Shown here: positions 17,251-24,556 of the stretch, piece by piece
How the letters are laid out: each line of letters starts with the position of its first letter
Position numbering within the stretch: the first letter of the stretch is position 1
Assembly (NCBI GenBank): GCA_016650175.1
Contig: JAENWG010000003.1
Location: 21,839 to 85,838 of the forward strand
Source: Peptostreptococcaceae bacterium
GTDB lineage: Bacteria > Bacillota > Clostridia > Peptostreptococcales > Anaerovoracaceae
Direction: 5' to 3'
Length of the DNA: 64,000 nucleotides
Position numbers and translations under genes: made by a program
The notes under the pieces: model-generated
Told to the model about the DNA's origin: nothing
Databases searched by the model: none
What the model saw: only the letters and a program-made list of their open reading frames with translations

Positions 17251-17997
17251 TCACCTTAAAAGCCTTTCTATGCTAACATCAAAAAGTTTAAGAATAACCT
17301 TTTCAAATATGATACTAACAATTATTATGACTATAGTAAAGGCTAATATATCTGCTGTATCAAGCTGTATCTTAGCTAAGTAAAGCTGTTCTCCTATTGA
17401 ACCGTCAGGTATACCTATTACTTCAGCAGCAATTCCTGCCTTCCAGCACATTCCTATTGCTAAATTAAGACCTGCTGTAAAATATGACTTTACTTCTGGT
17501 ACATATACATATATGGCTTTTTTAATTCCTTTTATTTCAAATATTTTTGACATTTCAATTAAGTTTTTATCCACATTTTCTATACCGTTTAACAGATTAG
17601 TATAAATTATAGGAAAACCTATCAAAACAGATATTAGTATTGATAGGTTATTAGAAGATATAAATACAAGTGCAAATATAATAAAAGAAGCAACAGGTAT
17701 TGATTTTATTGTAACAAGTAGTGGATAAAGAAGTGATTTTACCCAATTTGTTTTATGTGATAAAGGTGCCAATACTAATGCAGTAATTATTGAAATAAAT
17801 ATTCCTAAAAATATTCTTAGAGATGAATATCCTATAGACATCCAAAACTCTGATTCACCTGCTAAAACAACTAACCTTTTAGATACGTCCACTAAAGAAA
17901 CAAAAAGAAAGTTATCGCTATTTAAAATAGCGATACTTTCCCATACTATAATCCAAAATACTACTGTCCATATCTTTATTCCATCAGGTCTTTTCAT
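17251..17997 (-). CDS. ABC transporter permease (SsuC/TauC-like)
   Basis: A 248-residue inner-membrane permease with about six predicted helices and the BPD_transp_1 layout. The EAA-loop region, which contacts the ATPase, lies around residues 145-165 (NLIEMSKIFEIKG). It is eight bases downstream of the binding protein and overlaps nothing. Members of this subfamily carry small anionic or heterocyclic molecules; the substrate here is not predictable. Confidence 0.9.
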   Translation of the reverse strand: MKRPDGIKIWTVVFWIIVWESIAILNSDNFLFVSLVDVSKRLVVLAGESEFWMSIGYSSLRIFLGIFISIITALVLAPLSHKTNWVKSLLYPLLVTIKSIPVASFIIFALVFISSNNLSILISVLIGFPIIYTNLLNGIENVDKNLIEMSKIFEIKGIKKAIYVYVPEVKSYFTAGLNLAIGMCWKAGIAAEVIGIPDGSIGEQLYLAKIQLDTADILAFTIVIIIVSIIFEKVILKLFDVSIERLLR

Positions 17998-18005
17998 TCT
18001 ATCCC

Positions 18006-18971
18006 CTATTTATTAATATAGTAAAATTCATCGCCAGGTAGTTCACCACCAACAGCTTCTGGATTTTGATTATATAACTCTTCAAGATATCCTTGTAGTT
18101 TAGTTTTCATTTTGTCACCGGTAATGCATACTATGTTGCAAGTAGGTATGGCAACTTTAGCTACTTCTTCCGGAAATATATCAAACTTACCGATTAGCGC
18201 AGCCGCTTCATCGTTATTATCGTTTACATAGGTAACACTTTCTTCATAACTCTCTAAGAATCTATCAACAGCATCAGGGTTATTGTCTACAAATTCTTTA
18301 TTCCCTATAATTACTCCTGTGATTAAAGTACTGGTATCGGTAACCTTATTCCATTCTTCAGTTAAATCAAGAGCTATTCTAACGTTTTCACCTTTCATGG
18401 TACTAGTCGTTACAAATGGCTGTGGAAGCATTGCTATAGTGCCTTCATTAGCTATAAGTGTTGCAGCACATTCCGAGTGTTCACTCTTCCATTCTATATT
18501 TACATCAGATGCAGGATCTATTCCGTTAGCTTCTAATATGTAATTTAAGCTGTATTCAGGAGTCGCACCTTTACCAGACGCTATGATTGTCTTCCCTTTT
18601 AGATCTTCTATGCTTTTTATGCTATCACCGTTTTCGCATATGTATATAACACCTAAGGTGTTAATGGCAAGTACATTTACATTACCATCTGTTTTATTAT
18701 ATAAAGTTGAAGCTAGATTAGCAGGTATACATGCTAAATCCGTTTCGCCTTTAGATATTTTAGCTACTACTTCATCTATAGAACCTGAAATCGTAAATGT
18801 ATATTCATTTTCGTTTACTGCTCCACTTTCAGAATCTTCCATTAATTTAACAAGTCCCATAGCTGTAGGCCCTTTTAATGTAGAAACATCAACACTGGCT
18901 GTTTCCTGGCTGCCACAACTTGTAAGTAATAATGTAAAAATCACTAATAATGCTACTATTATCTTTTTCAT
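18006..18971 (-). CDS. ABC transporter substrate-binding lipoprotein, NMT1/SsuA-like
   Basis: A 321-residue exported lipoprotein. The signal peptide ends in a lipobox LLTSC with the acylated cysteine at residue 19. The rest has the two-lobe fold typical of the SsuA/THI5/NMT1 group, with a DLACIPANLAST segment and SIEDLKGKTIIASGKGATPEY, which lies in the ligand cleft in relatives. It is the first gene of the five-gene unit that ends in the [FeFe]-hydrogenase. It is not close by eye to known formate, nitrate or taurine binders. Start supported by AAGAGGTT. Confidence 0.9.
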   Translation of the reverse strand: MKKIIVALLVIFTLLLTSCGSQETASVDVSTLKGPTAMGLVKLMEDSESGAVNENEYTFTISGSIDEVVAKISKGETDLACIPANLASTLYNKTDGNVNVLAINTLGVIYICENGDSIKSIEDLKGKTIIASGKGATPEYSLNYILEANGIDPASDVNIEWKSEHSECAATLIANEGTIAMLPQPFVTTSTMKGENVRIALDLTEEWNKVTDTSTLITGVIIGNKEFVDNNPDAVDRFLESYEESVTYVNDNNDEAAALIGKFDIFPEEVAKVAIPTCNIVCITGDKMKTKLQGYLEELYNQNPEAVGGELPGDEFYYINK

Positions 18972-19342
18972 TTCAACCTCTTCTTTGTTAAATATTTGAC
19001 TATATATAATTTACCATAGTTTGTATGAATTAACAATAATTTTACAAATTAACTTTGTACTTTTATCCAAACAATAATTTAATGAGTCCCATATGTTTCT
19101 TTAAGCCTTTTTTCTTCTAACATTTTTGCTTTTGCATAATAATTAAATTTTGACAGACAAATAAAACAATTCCTAAATAAATATATTATATTACTTATCA
19201 GAAACATCAATTTTGCCATTTAATTACACTATTAGCAAAAACAGAAGAAAACCGTTTTTCACGGTCTTCTTCTGTAAATTACATATATAATAATTTTCTT
19301 TAGAAAATACAATTTCCAGATAGTTACATAAAGTTATTCTTC
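18972..19342. other. Intergenic region upstream of the ABC-hydrogenase unit
   Basis: 371 bp of strongly AT-rich sequence. The part near 18972-19060 should hold the promoter of the binding-protein operon, but no clear -35/-10 pair stands out. The part near 19241-19277 holds the terminator/repeat described separately. No open frame of note. Confidence 0.5.
19245..19277 (-). repeat. 33-bp direct repeat copy 1, also intrinsic terminator of the nucleotidyltransferase gene
   Basis: Read on the minus strand, positions 19242-19275 form a 14-bp stem (CAGAAGAAGACCGT pairing with ACGGTTTTCTTCTG, one G-U pair) followed by a run of Ts: a classical terminator 65 bp beyond the nucleotidyltransferase stop. 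The 33 bases at 19245-19277 match 21166-21198 in the same orientation at 30 of 33 positions. Confidence 0.85.
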
Positions 19343-20092
19343 CTATCTACAGTATATTTCTTTTAGTAACGCTACTATATCTTCAATACTTACATTAGAA
19401 AGCTTAAGATTTTTCATATCTGTTGTTTCATTTTGTAGCATTTCAATAAATAGTTCCATGTCATTTTTCACTGTATCTGGAAACTCACAATCACGCTCTA
19501 GCGACATTTCCGATGTAATTCTTATTATATCGTTTTTATGTTTTTTAATATCTCGTGAATCCACGTGTTTGCCTTGTTTCTTTTTTTCTTGCAAGTCTAG
19601 CCACGCCTTAGCCTTAAACGGTATTAAATATGTCGATTTCAAAATTGAAATATCCTTGACAATAATACGTCCTTTCAACATAATTTCATAGTAATCATCA
19701 TCTAGAAGTATTGCTGAAAGGCTCGATACCGAATCATCAATATGAATCGGAGTTAATGTTTTATCCTCCGTTAAAATGATGTCTGTTTTGGCAAACAATT
19801 CTAACACCTGTGGGAAACCGTTTTTCGTGGGTTTGTCAAAACGATAGAACTGCGGTTTGCTGTTATTTTTTGTCCTGTTTTGGTATTCACCGTCATTTAT
19901 AAATTTCCAGAACAGGTCACCAAACTCCTTAGTCAAAGCTTCAACTACTAAAACAATATCCAAATCACGTGTAGCGCGAAAGTCAGAGTTATTCTCCGTA
20001 AACAGAATGTCGCAAGCAGCTCCGCCTATAAGAACATACTGTTCCCTATAATCAGCAAAATATTCCCTGAACTTCTCCATTCCTTTTACCAT
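19343..20092 (-). CDS. Nucleotidyltransferase-fold protein, AbiEii-like candidate toxin
   Basis: A 249-residue protein with a nucleotidyltransferase core: LIGGAACDIL at residues 21-30 followed by RATRDLDIVL, giving the GG-x(n)-DxD metal motif with Asp43 and Asp45. This is the pattern of AbiEii/MenT-type nucleotidyltransferases, which block translation by modifying tRNA in characterised members. A lysine-rich helix (PFKAKAWLDLQEKK) near residue 160 may supply the further catalytic lysine of that group. It overlaps the upstream winged-helix gene by 7 bp, the layout of an AbiE-type pair. The toxin role is inferred from this pairing; a metabolic nucleotidyltransferase remains possible. Confidence 0.7.
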   Translation of the reverse strand: MVKGMEKFREYFADYREQYVLIGGAACDILFTENNSDFRATRDLDIVLVVEALTKEFGDLFWKFINDGEYQNRTKNNSKPQFYRFDKPTKNGFPQVLELFAKTDIILTEDKTLTPIHIDDSVSSLSAILLDDDYYEIMLKGRIIVKDISILKSTYLIPFKAKAWLDLQEKKKQGKHVDSRDIKKHKNDIIRITSEMSLERDCEFPDTVKNDMELFIEMLQNETTDMKNLKLSNVSIEDIVALLKEIYCR

Positions 20093-21036
20093 ACATATTC
20101 CTCCATCATCTCATTTAATGATTTCTCTACACGCGGGTCTGTTTTTTCTGTATCAGAAATCAACATCCATACAGAAAATGGATCAATTGCCTCATTATTG
20201 CCAAAATCAACCATGTATCCTAATTCCTGAACAATACACCCTGGTACTTCTAAAGCTTGAACTCGGTCATTATAACTCAGTTGCAGTTCTTTTAATGCGC
20301 TTTTAGTAACAGCATAAGTTCTATATTCATTATCACTAAGCATGGAATAATTGCAAAGTGCAGATATATCACTTAACCTTAAATCTTTTTCTATATCCTG
20401 TTTTAGTTCATATTGCTTAATAAGAGGATTACGTAAATATGGCTTTAAAGTTAGCCACATTTCTTTTTTATCTTCAATACCACAAAATAACCGCGATCTT
20501 GATTTTGTTTTAAGATATGGTATTTCTAATATTTCCAGCTCATTATAGCATCTAGTAATCGACGTTTTAGCAACTTTAAGTTTCTTCGCTGCTTCTGTAA
20601 CATTAATATCTTTCCAGCCTTCATATATAGCTGTCAAAAGGAGTTTCTGTGTTAGAAACGAAATCTGTTCACATGTTTTTAGCGCCCTTTTATCATAATT
20701 ACTTAAAGCCATTCCTAAAAACGGTAAATATATTTGCTTACCTTCTAAGATAAAAGGAATTCCTTCTAGTAACATCATTTCCTTTGCATAGTAATTAAGT
20801 TTTGTTAAGTAAAGAACACATCGTAGTTCAGTTAGTTTTTCCAACTGTTTATGTTGCTTTCGCAGAGCAGACAGATTCATTTTTTGGACAGGTTCCGCCA
20901 TCAAAAACTGAACTTTACCGATTTCAGCCAAATATAGTTTATAATTACTTTTATAAATCAGTGGCAATTTCTCTGTTTCCGTGTATTCAACTATATCAAT
21001 ATGCTGATGCATTGTATTTTCAAAATATTCTTTCAT
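20086..21036 (-). CDS. Winged-helix DNA-binding protein, AbiEi-like candidate antitoxin
   Basis: A 316-residue protein with a helix-turn-helix at about 144-170 (NVTEAAKKLKVAKTSITRCYNE), of the MarR/AbiEi winged-helix kind. The N-terminal 130 residues and C-terminal 120 residues match nothing I recognise with confidence. It is immediately followed, with 7 bp overlap, by a nucleotidyltransferase. An inverted repeat covers the spacer and -10 of its own promoter, as expected for an autoregulated antitoxin. Its length is somewhat above typical AbiEi proteins. Function is inferred from architecture and context. Confidence 0.65.
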   Translation of the reverse strand: MKEYFENTMHQHIDIVEYTETEKLPLIYKSNYKLYLAEIGKVQFLMAEPVQKMNLSALRKQHKQLEKLTELRCVLYLTKLNYYAKEMMLLEGIPFILEGKQIYLPFLGMALSNYDKRALKTCEQISFLTQKLLLTAIYEGWKDINVTEAAKKLKVAKTSITRCYNELEILEIPYLKTKSRSRLFCGIEDKKEMWLTLKPYLRNPLIKQYELKQDIEKDLRLSDISALCNYSMLSDNEYRTYAVTKSALKELQLSYNDRVQALEVPGCIVQELGYMVDFGNNEAIDPFSVWMLISDTEKTDPRVEKSLNEMMEEYVW

Positions 21037-21064
21037 AAAACACCCCCAAAATGAATATATTTAA

Positions 21065-21093
21065 ATTGTAACCCATTTCGTGTTACAAGTCAA
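21065..21093 (-). promoter_or_regulatory. Promoter with overlapping operator for the AbiE-like pair
   Basis: On the minus strand a -35 TTGACT (21093-21088) and a -10 TACAAT (21070-21065) are separated by exactly 17 bp. A perfect 7-bp inverted repeat, TTGTAAC/GTTACAA with a 9-bp gap (21066-21088), covers the spacer and most of the -10 element. Such an arrangement would let a bound dimer shut off the promoter. The start codon is 29 bp downstream. Confidence 0.75.
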
Positions 21094-21165
21094 ATTTATT
21101 CACAGCACTAACCAGCTTCAATATAAATATCTGTTTTAACAATTCAGATATGATTTGAATATTTA

Positions 21166-21198
21166 AAGAAAACCGCTTTTAACGTTCTTCTTCTGTAA
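21166..21198 (-). repeat. 33-bp direct repeat copy 2, downstream of the L,D-transpeptidase gene
   Basis: Thirty of 33 bases match 19245-19277 in the same orientation. Here the stem is weaker (one mismatch and wobble pairs) and the following tract is TTTAAATATT, so it is at best a weak terminator. It begins 10 bp beyond the transpeptidase stop codon. Confidence 0.85.
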
Positions 21199-21207
21199 GT
21201 CAGCTTT

Positions 21208-22275
21208 TTACTCAATCACTACCTTTGTTCCGGTGCCTACAAGTCCGTATAATTCTTTTATACTGTTCGTAGGCATATTTATGCAACCATGCGAACCATC
21301 CGTCTTGTAGATTTCGCCGCCAAACTCCCCATTTCTCCAGCTCGCATCATGAAAGCCATATTGGGAGCCTATAAATCCGATCCAGCGCTCTACATATACA
21401 ACAACATATTTTCCGTGCAGTGTAATATTTGTGGCTTTTTGTGTAACTCTATATATCCCAGTAGGAGACGCCAGTCTGGTTTTAAGATCGCCTGTCACTA
21501 CATCGCACTGCAACTTTACTATCCCGTTTTCATAATATGTCAACTTTTGGCTAGATATATTGACATATATATATGTGTTTTCTATTGAAGTAGTATATTC
21601 ATGAACAGGTGAATACTCTAAAGCATATCGGTACTTCCCCTCAACTTTTTCATCAACATATGCGCGTATTTTATAATAATAGTTAGTATTTGACTGTAAA
21701 CCACTATCTATGTAATCTGTAGTATTTTCATTTTTTGTTTTTATAATTTTTTCATACTCACCATCTTTAGAGGTTGCTCTATAAATATCATATCCATCTG
21801 CGTTTTCAGCTTCATCCCAATACAAATGGATAGATGTTGCATTTTTAGTTGCACTACTGAAATCAACTCTAACTACTTGTTTTATACGATGAGTAGTATA
21901 TTCATGAACAGGCGAATATTCCAAATCATATTTATTCTTTCCAAATACTTTTGTACAAGCATATGCACTTATCTTATAATAATATTTAGTATTTGACTGT
22001 AAACCACTATCTATATAATCAGTAGTATTTTTATTTTTTATCTTTATAATTCTTTTATACTTGCCATCTTTGGAGGTTGCTCTATAAATATCATATCCAT
22101 CTGCGTTTTCAGCTTCATTCCAATTCAAATGGACAGATGTTGCATTTTTAGTTGCACTACCAAAATCAACACTGCCTACTTGTTTTATATTTATGTTTGC
22201 AAATACAATTACTAGTATCATTATAATACCAACTAACATAGTTACTCGCATACCAGTTGGGAATTTGCTTTTCAT
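21208..22275 (-). CDS. L,D-transpeptidase (YkuD) with two fibronectin type III domains
   Basis: A 355-residue surface protein. An N-terminal membrane helix (about 9-29) anchors or exports it. Two Fn3-type domains follow (about 31-129 and 132-230), nearly identical to each other with a period of 101 residues. The YkuD catalytic domain fills 235-355 with the SHGCINMP motif; Cys331 is the nucleophile and His329 is the nearby partner. Such enzymes form 3-3 peptidoglycan cross-links or attach proteins to the wall. Fn3 domains probably position it in the wall or bind carbohydrate. It stands alone, apart from neighbours. Confidence 0.9.
   Translation of the reverse strand: MKSKFPTGMRVTMLVGIIMILVIVFANINIKQVGSVDFGSATKNATSVHLNWNEAENADGYDIYRATSKDGKYKRIIKIKNKNTTDYIDSGLQSNTKYYYKISAYACTKVFGKNKYDLEYSPVHEYTTHRIKQVVRVDFSSATKNATSIHLYWDEAENADGYDIYRATSKDGEYEKIIKTKNENTTDYIDSGLQSNTNYYYKIRAYVDEKVEGKYRYALEYSPVHEYTTSIENTYIYVNISSQKLTYYENGIVKLQCDVVTGDLKTRLASPTGIYRVTQKATNITLHGKYVVVYVERWIGFIGSQYGFHDASWRNGEFGGEIYKTDGSHGCINMPTNSIKELYGLVGTGTKVVIE
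21583..22185 (-). repeat. Tandem 303-bp repeat encoding the two Fn3 domains
   Basis: The DNA for the two Fn3 domains is a direct tandem duplication with a 303-bp period; long stretches, such as those coding for ENADGYDIYRATSKDG and SGLQSN, are the same or nearly so in both copies. The high DNA-level identity implies a recent duplication or ongoing gene conversion. Confidence 0.85.
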
Positions 22276-22413
22276 TTTATCCTCCGAAATTTCAATGATA
22301 ACAATATTTTTTTAATTATATCATAATTTTAATTAACTAAATGAAATATTTATATATTAAAACCTGCGTTTTTCTTAGCCTTAACTTGTCTTGAGGGATA
22401 TATTGTAATACAC

Positions 22414-22446
22414 AAAAAGCTTAGGTTATTATTAGACCAAGCTTTT
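22414..22446. terminator. Hairpin downstream of the OPT remnant
   Basis: AAAAAGCTTAGGT and ACCAAGCTTTTC form a stem of about ten pairs with one mismatch around a short AT loop, with T-rich flanks on the minus-strand side. It sits just beyond the end of the decayed OPT fragment and is probably its original terminator. Confidence 0.6.
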
Positions 22447-22464
22447 CAGTTTAATGATATTTTA

Positions 22465-22727
22465 TATTTCTATAATTGCAATATATATAGCTATTAATAC
22501 TCCTACGACGGCTTCGCCTCCTAGACAACCTGCAACAATTATATTTCCGTTATCCTTAATTCTAGGGCTTTTATCAAATCCGTCTACTACTAAATGCCGT
22601 AGCGTTTAGATAAAATGGTATATATGCTCCAAGGCCCAGTGTCATTACATGAAAGTTTAAGAAGTACAATATAACAGTTGCAATCATACCTGTTAAAAAG
22701 GCTGTCATATTAGATATCTCGCCTACC
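22465..22727 (-). pseudogene. Decayed C-terminal fragment of an OPT-family transporter
   Basis: About 260 bp closely matches the last part of the intact OPT transporter gene at 26507-26790, on the same strand. Shared blocks include TTTCCGTTATCCTTAATTCT and AAAAAGGCTGTCATATTAGA. Relative to the intact copy there is a 20-bp deletion near 22594 that shifts the frame, and several substitutions. No open frame spans it. It is a dead partial paralogue, placed downstream of the NhaC gene. Confidence 0.85.
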
Positions 22728-22827
22728 TAGCTATACTAATTCCTTCTTCACCACATCTTTCAACTACTTCTTTCGAATTATTTTTCACTTTTCCCTGGTC
22801 AATATATAAACTAGGGGAACTTACCAT
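22723..22827 (-). pseudogene. N-terminal remnant of an alanine/ornithine racemase-like gene
   Basis: A 34-codon frame starting ATG at 22827 reads MVSSPSLYIDQGKVKNNSKE and ends with VVERCGEEGISIAR before a stop. This resembles the conserved start of PLP-dependent alanine/ornithine racemases (pattern LYIDLxKIKxNxKxVVxxC...GIxIxGVTK). The similarity stops exactly where the OPT-derived sequence begins, so the gene was broken by a deletion or rearrangement joining the two. It lies 170 bp downstream of NhaC. The identification rests on a short match. Confidence 0.6.
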
Positions 22828-22938
22828 TTCCATTTTAACGGTAATTTAATTAAAGGTGGTACAAAAATAACTTGATTTTCTTAATTTGATCACGCTAATT
22901 AGTTACAATGATCCTTGAAATAAAACCTAAAATAATAA

Positions 22939-22962
22939 CAGCCCCAGTTAATTCTGGAGCTG
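22939..22962 (-). terminator. Intrinsic terminator after the NhaC gene
   Basis: CAGCTCCAG pairs with CTGGGGCTG on the minus strand (one mismatch), loop of six bases, followed by TTATTATTTT. It starts 38 bp beyond the NhaC stop codon. Confidence 0.75.
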
Positions 22963-22999
22963 CTACTAATTATTATTTATTATTACATCTTTAGGCAAT

Positions 23000-24493
23000 T
23001 TAAGCTTCAGCTAGTGCTCTTTCTGCCATTGCTGCATCTAATTCTCTTTGTTCTAAAACTTTTTCATATTCCTCATCTGTCATTTTTTCCATGGTGAAAC
23101 CAGTAAAACCATATATTATTGATACTATAGGATTTACGTAGTTAAGTACAGCATAAGGTAAATATGCTAATGTTGGTACTCCTAAGAAACCACTCATTGT
23201 AGCACCACACACATTCCAAGGAACAAGTGGAGATGTTAATGTTGCAGAATCCTCTAAGCATCTAGATAGATTCTTATTCTTTAATCTTCTGTCCTCAAAC
23301 GCTTGTTTATACATTCTACCAGGCAAAATAATTGCTAAGTATTGATCTGCAGCGATTATGTTGATGAATATGCAAGAACATATAGTAATTAAAACTAATA
23401 AACCATCGTTCTTAGCAGCTTTTAAAATAGTCTCTGCTAATGAAGCCATCATACCTGTTGATTCCAAAACGCCACTAAAAGACATGGAGCATAATACAAT
23501 ACTAACTGTCCATAGCATGTAATTGAATCCACCGCCACCTATTATATCAGCAACCGTATACGCATCTGTTAATATTGCAGTAGAACTTGCTTCATATCCA
23601 TAATGCATAATACTGAAAAAGTCTACTAACGGAATACCTTGTACAGCACCCATACAAATCAATCCCGAAACTATGCCAATAATCATAGCTGGTAATACTG
23701 GTACTTTAAACGCTACAGCTACTATCAATAATAATACAGGTATAATCAATAGAGGACTAACAACAAATTCATTTTGAATTTCCTCTTGCAAAATTTCAGA
23801 CAATCCCATTGATACTGCACTTTCACTAGCATTTCTACCTAATATATAGAAAGCTGCAAGCGCAATTATATATGAAGGTGTTACTGTGTAAATCATGTGC
23901 CTAATATGTGTAAATACATCAGTTCCTGCAGTTGCTGGAGCTAGATTTGTAGTATCTGATAAAGGAGACATCTTATCTCCAAAATATGAACCTGAAACAA
24001 CAGCTCCTGCTGTCATAGCTGGATCTATTCCTATACCAATCGAAACGCCTATCATAGCTACACCTATTGTTCCTGCAGTCGTATAAGAGCTTCCTATACA
24101 TAGTGATACAAAGCTACATAGCAGACATACAGTTACCAAGAAATATGATGGGTTTATTATGTTTAAACCATAATAAATCATTGAAGGTATTACTCCACCA
24201 GCTTTCCAAGTAGAAACTATTATACCTACAAGTAGAAGAATCAAGCAAGCTTGCATAGATCTATCTATTCCTGAAAGTATACCTCTTTCAATATAACTCC
24301 ATTTCCACTTATTAATAACACCTACAATAGCTGCTATAACCGCAGCGCACAGTAAAGGCATATGGAGTTCCCCATAACTAAAAAATATTGAATACATAAT
24401 TATACCCAAACCTAAAATAATAACTAATAAAATTTGCCACATTGGAATTTTCTTACCCATTTGTTTTTCTGTAATACCATTTAGGGCTAGCAT
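23000..24493 (-). CDS. NhaC family Na+/H+ antiporter-like transporter
   Basis: A 497-residue membrane protein with about 11-12 predicted helices and the NhaC hallmarks: GSSYTTAGTIGVAMIG, the SGSYFGDKMSPLSDTTNLAPA motif that includes the functionally important aspartates, and a matching late segment TLTSPLVPWNVCGATM. The family includes Na+/H+ and malate-lactate antiporters, and several members sit beside amino-acid or amine catabolic genes. It lies 63 bp downstream of the MttB homologue and probably shares its transcript, suggesting it exchanges a substrate or product of that enzyme. The start is preceded by GAGAGGAG. Confidence 0.9.
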   Translation of the reverse strand: MLALNGITEKQMGKKIPMWQILLVIILGLGIIMYSIFFSYGELHMPLLCAAVIAAIVGVINKWKWSYIERGILSGIDRSMQACLILLLVGIIVSTWKAGGVIPSMIYYGLNIINPSYFLVTVCLLCSFVSLCIGSSYTTAGTIGVAMIGVSIGIGIDPAMTAGAVVSGSYFGDKMSPLSDTTNLAPATAGTDVFTHIRHMIYTVTPSYIIALAAFYILGRNASESAVSMGLSEILQEEIQNEFVVSPLLIIPVLLLIVAVAFKVPVLPAMIIGIVSGLICMGAVQGIPLVDFFSIMHYGYEASSTAILTDAYTVADIIGGGGFNYMLWTVSIVLCSMSFSGVLESTGMMASLAETILKAAKNDGLLVLITICSCIFINIIAADQYLAIILPGRMYKQAFEDRRLKNKNLSRCLEDSATLTSPLVPWNVCGATMSGFLGVPTLAYLPYAVLNYVNPIVSIIYGFTGFTMEKMTDEEYEKVLEQRELDAAMAERALAEA

Positions 24494-24556
24494 TACATGC
24501 TCCTCTCTCTATAAAATATATAATATCAACGTCATCCCTATATGACTAACAAACCA

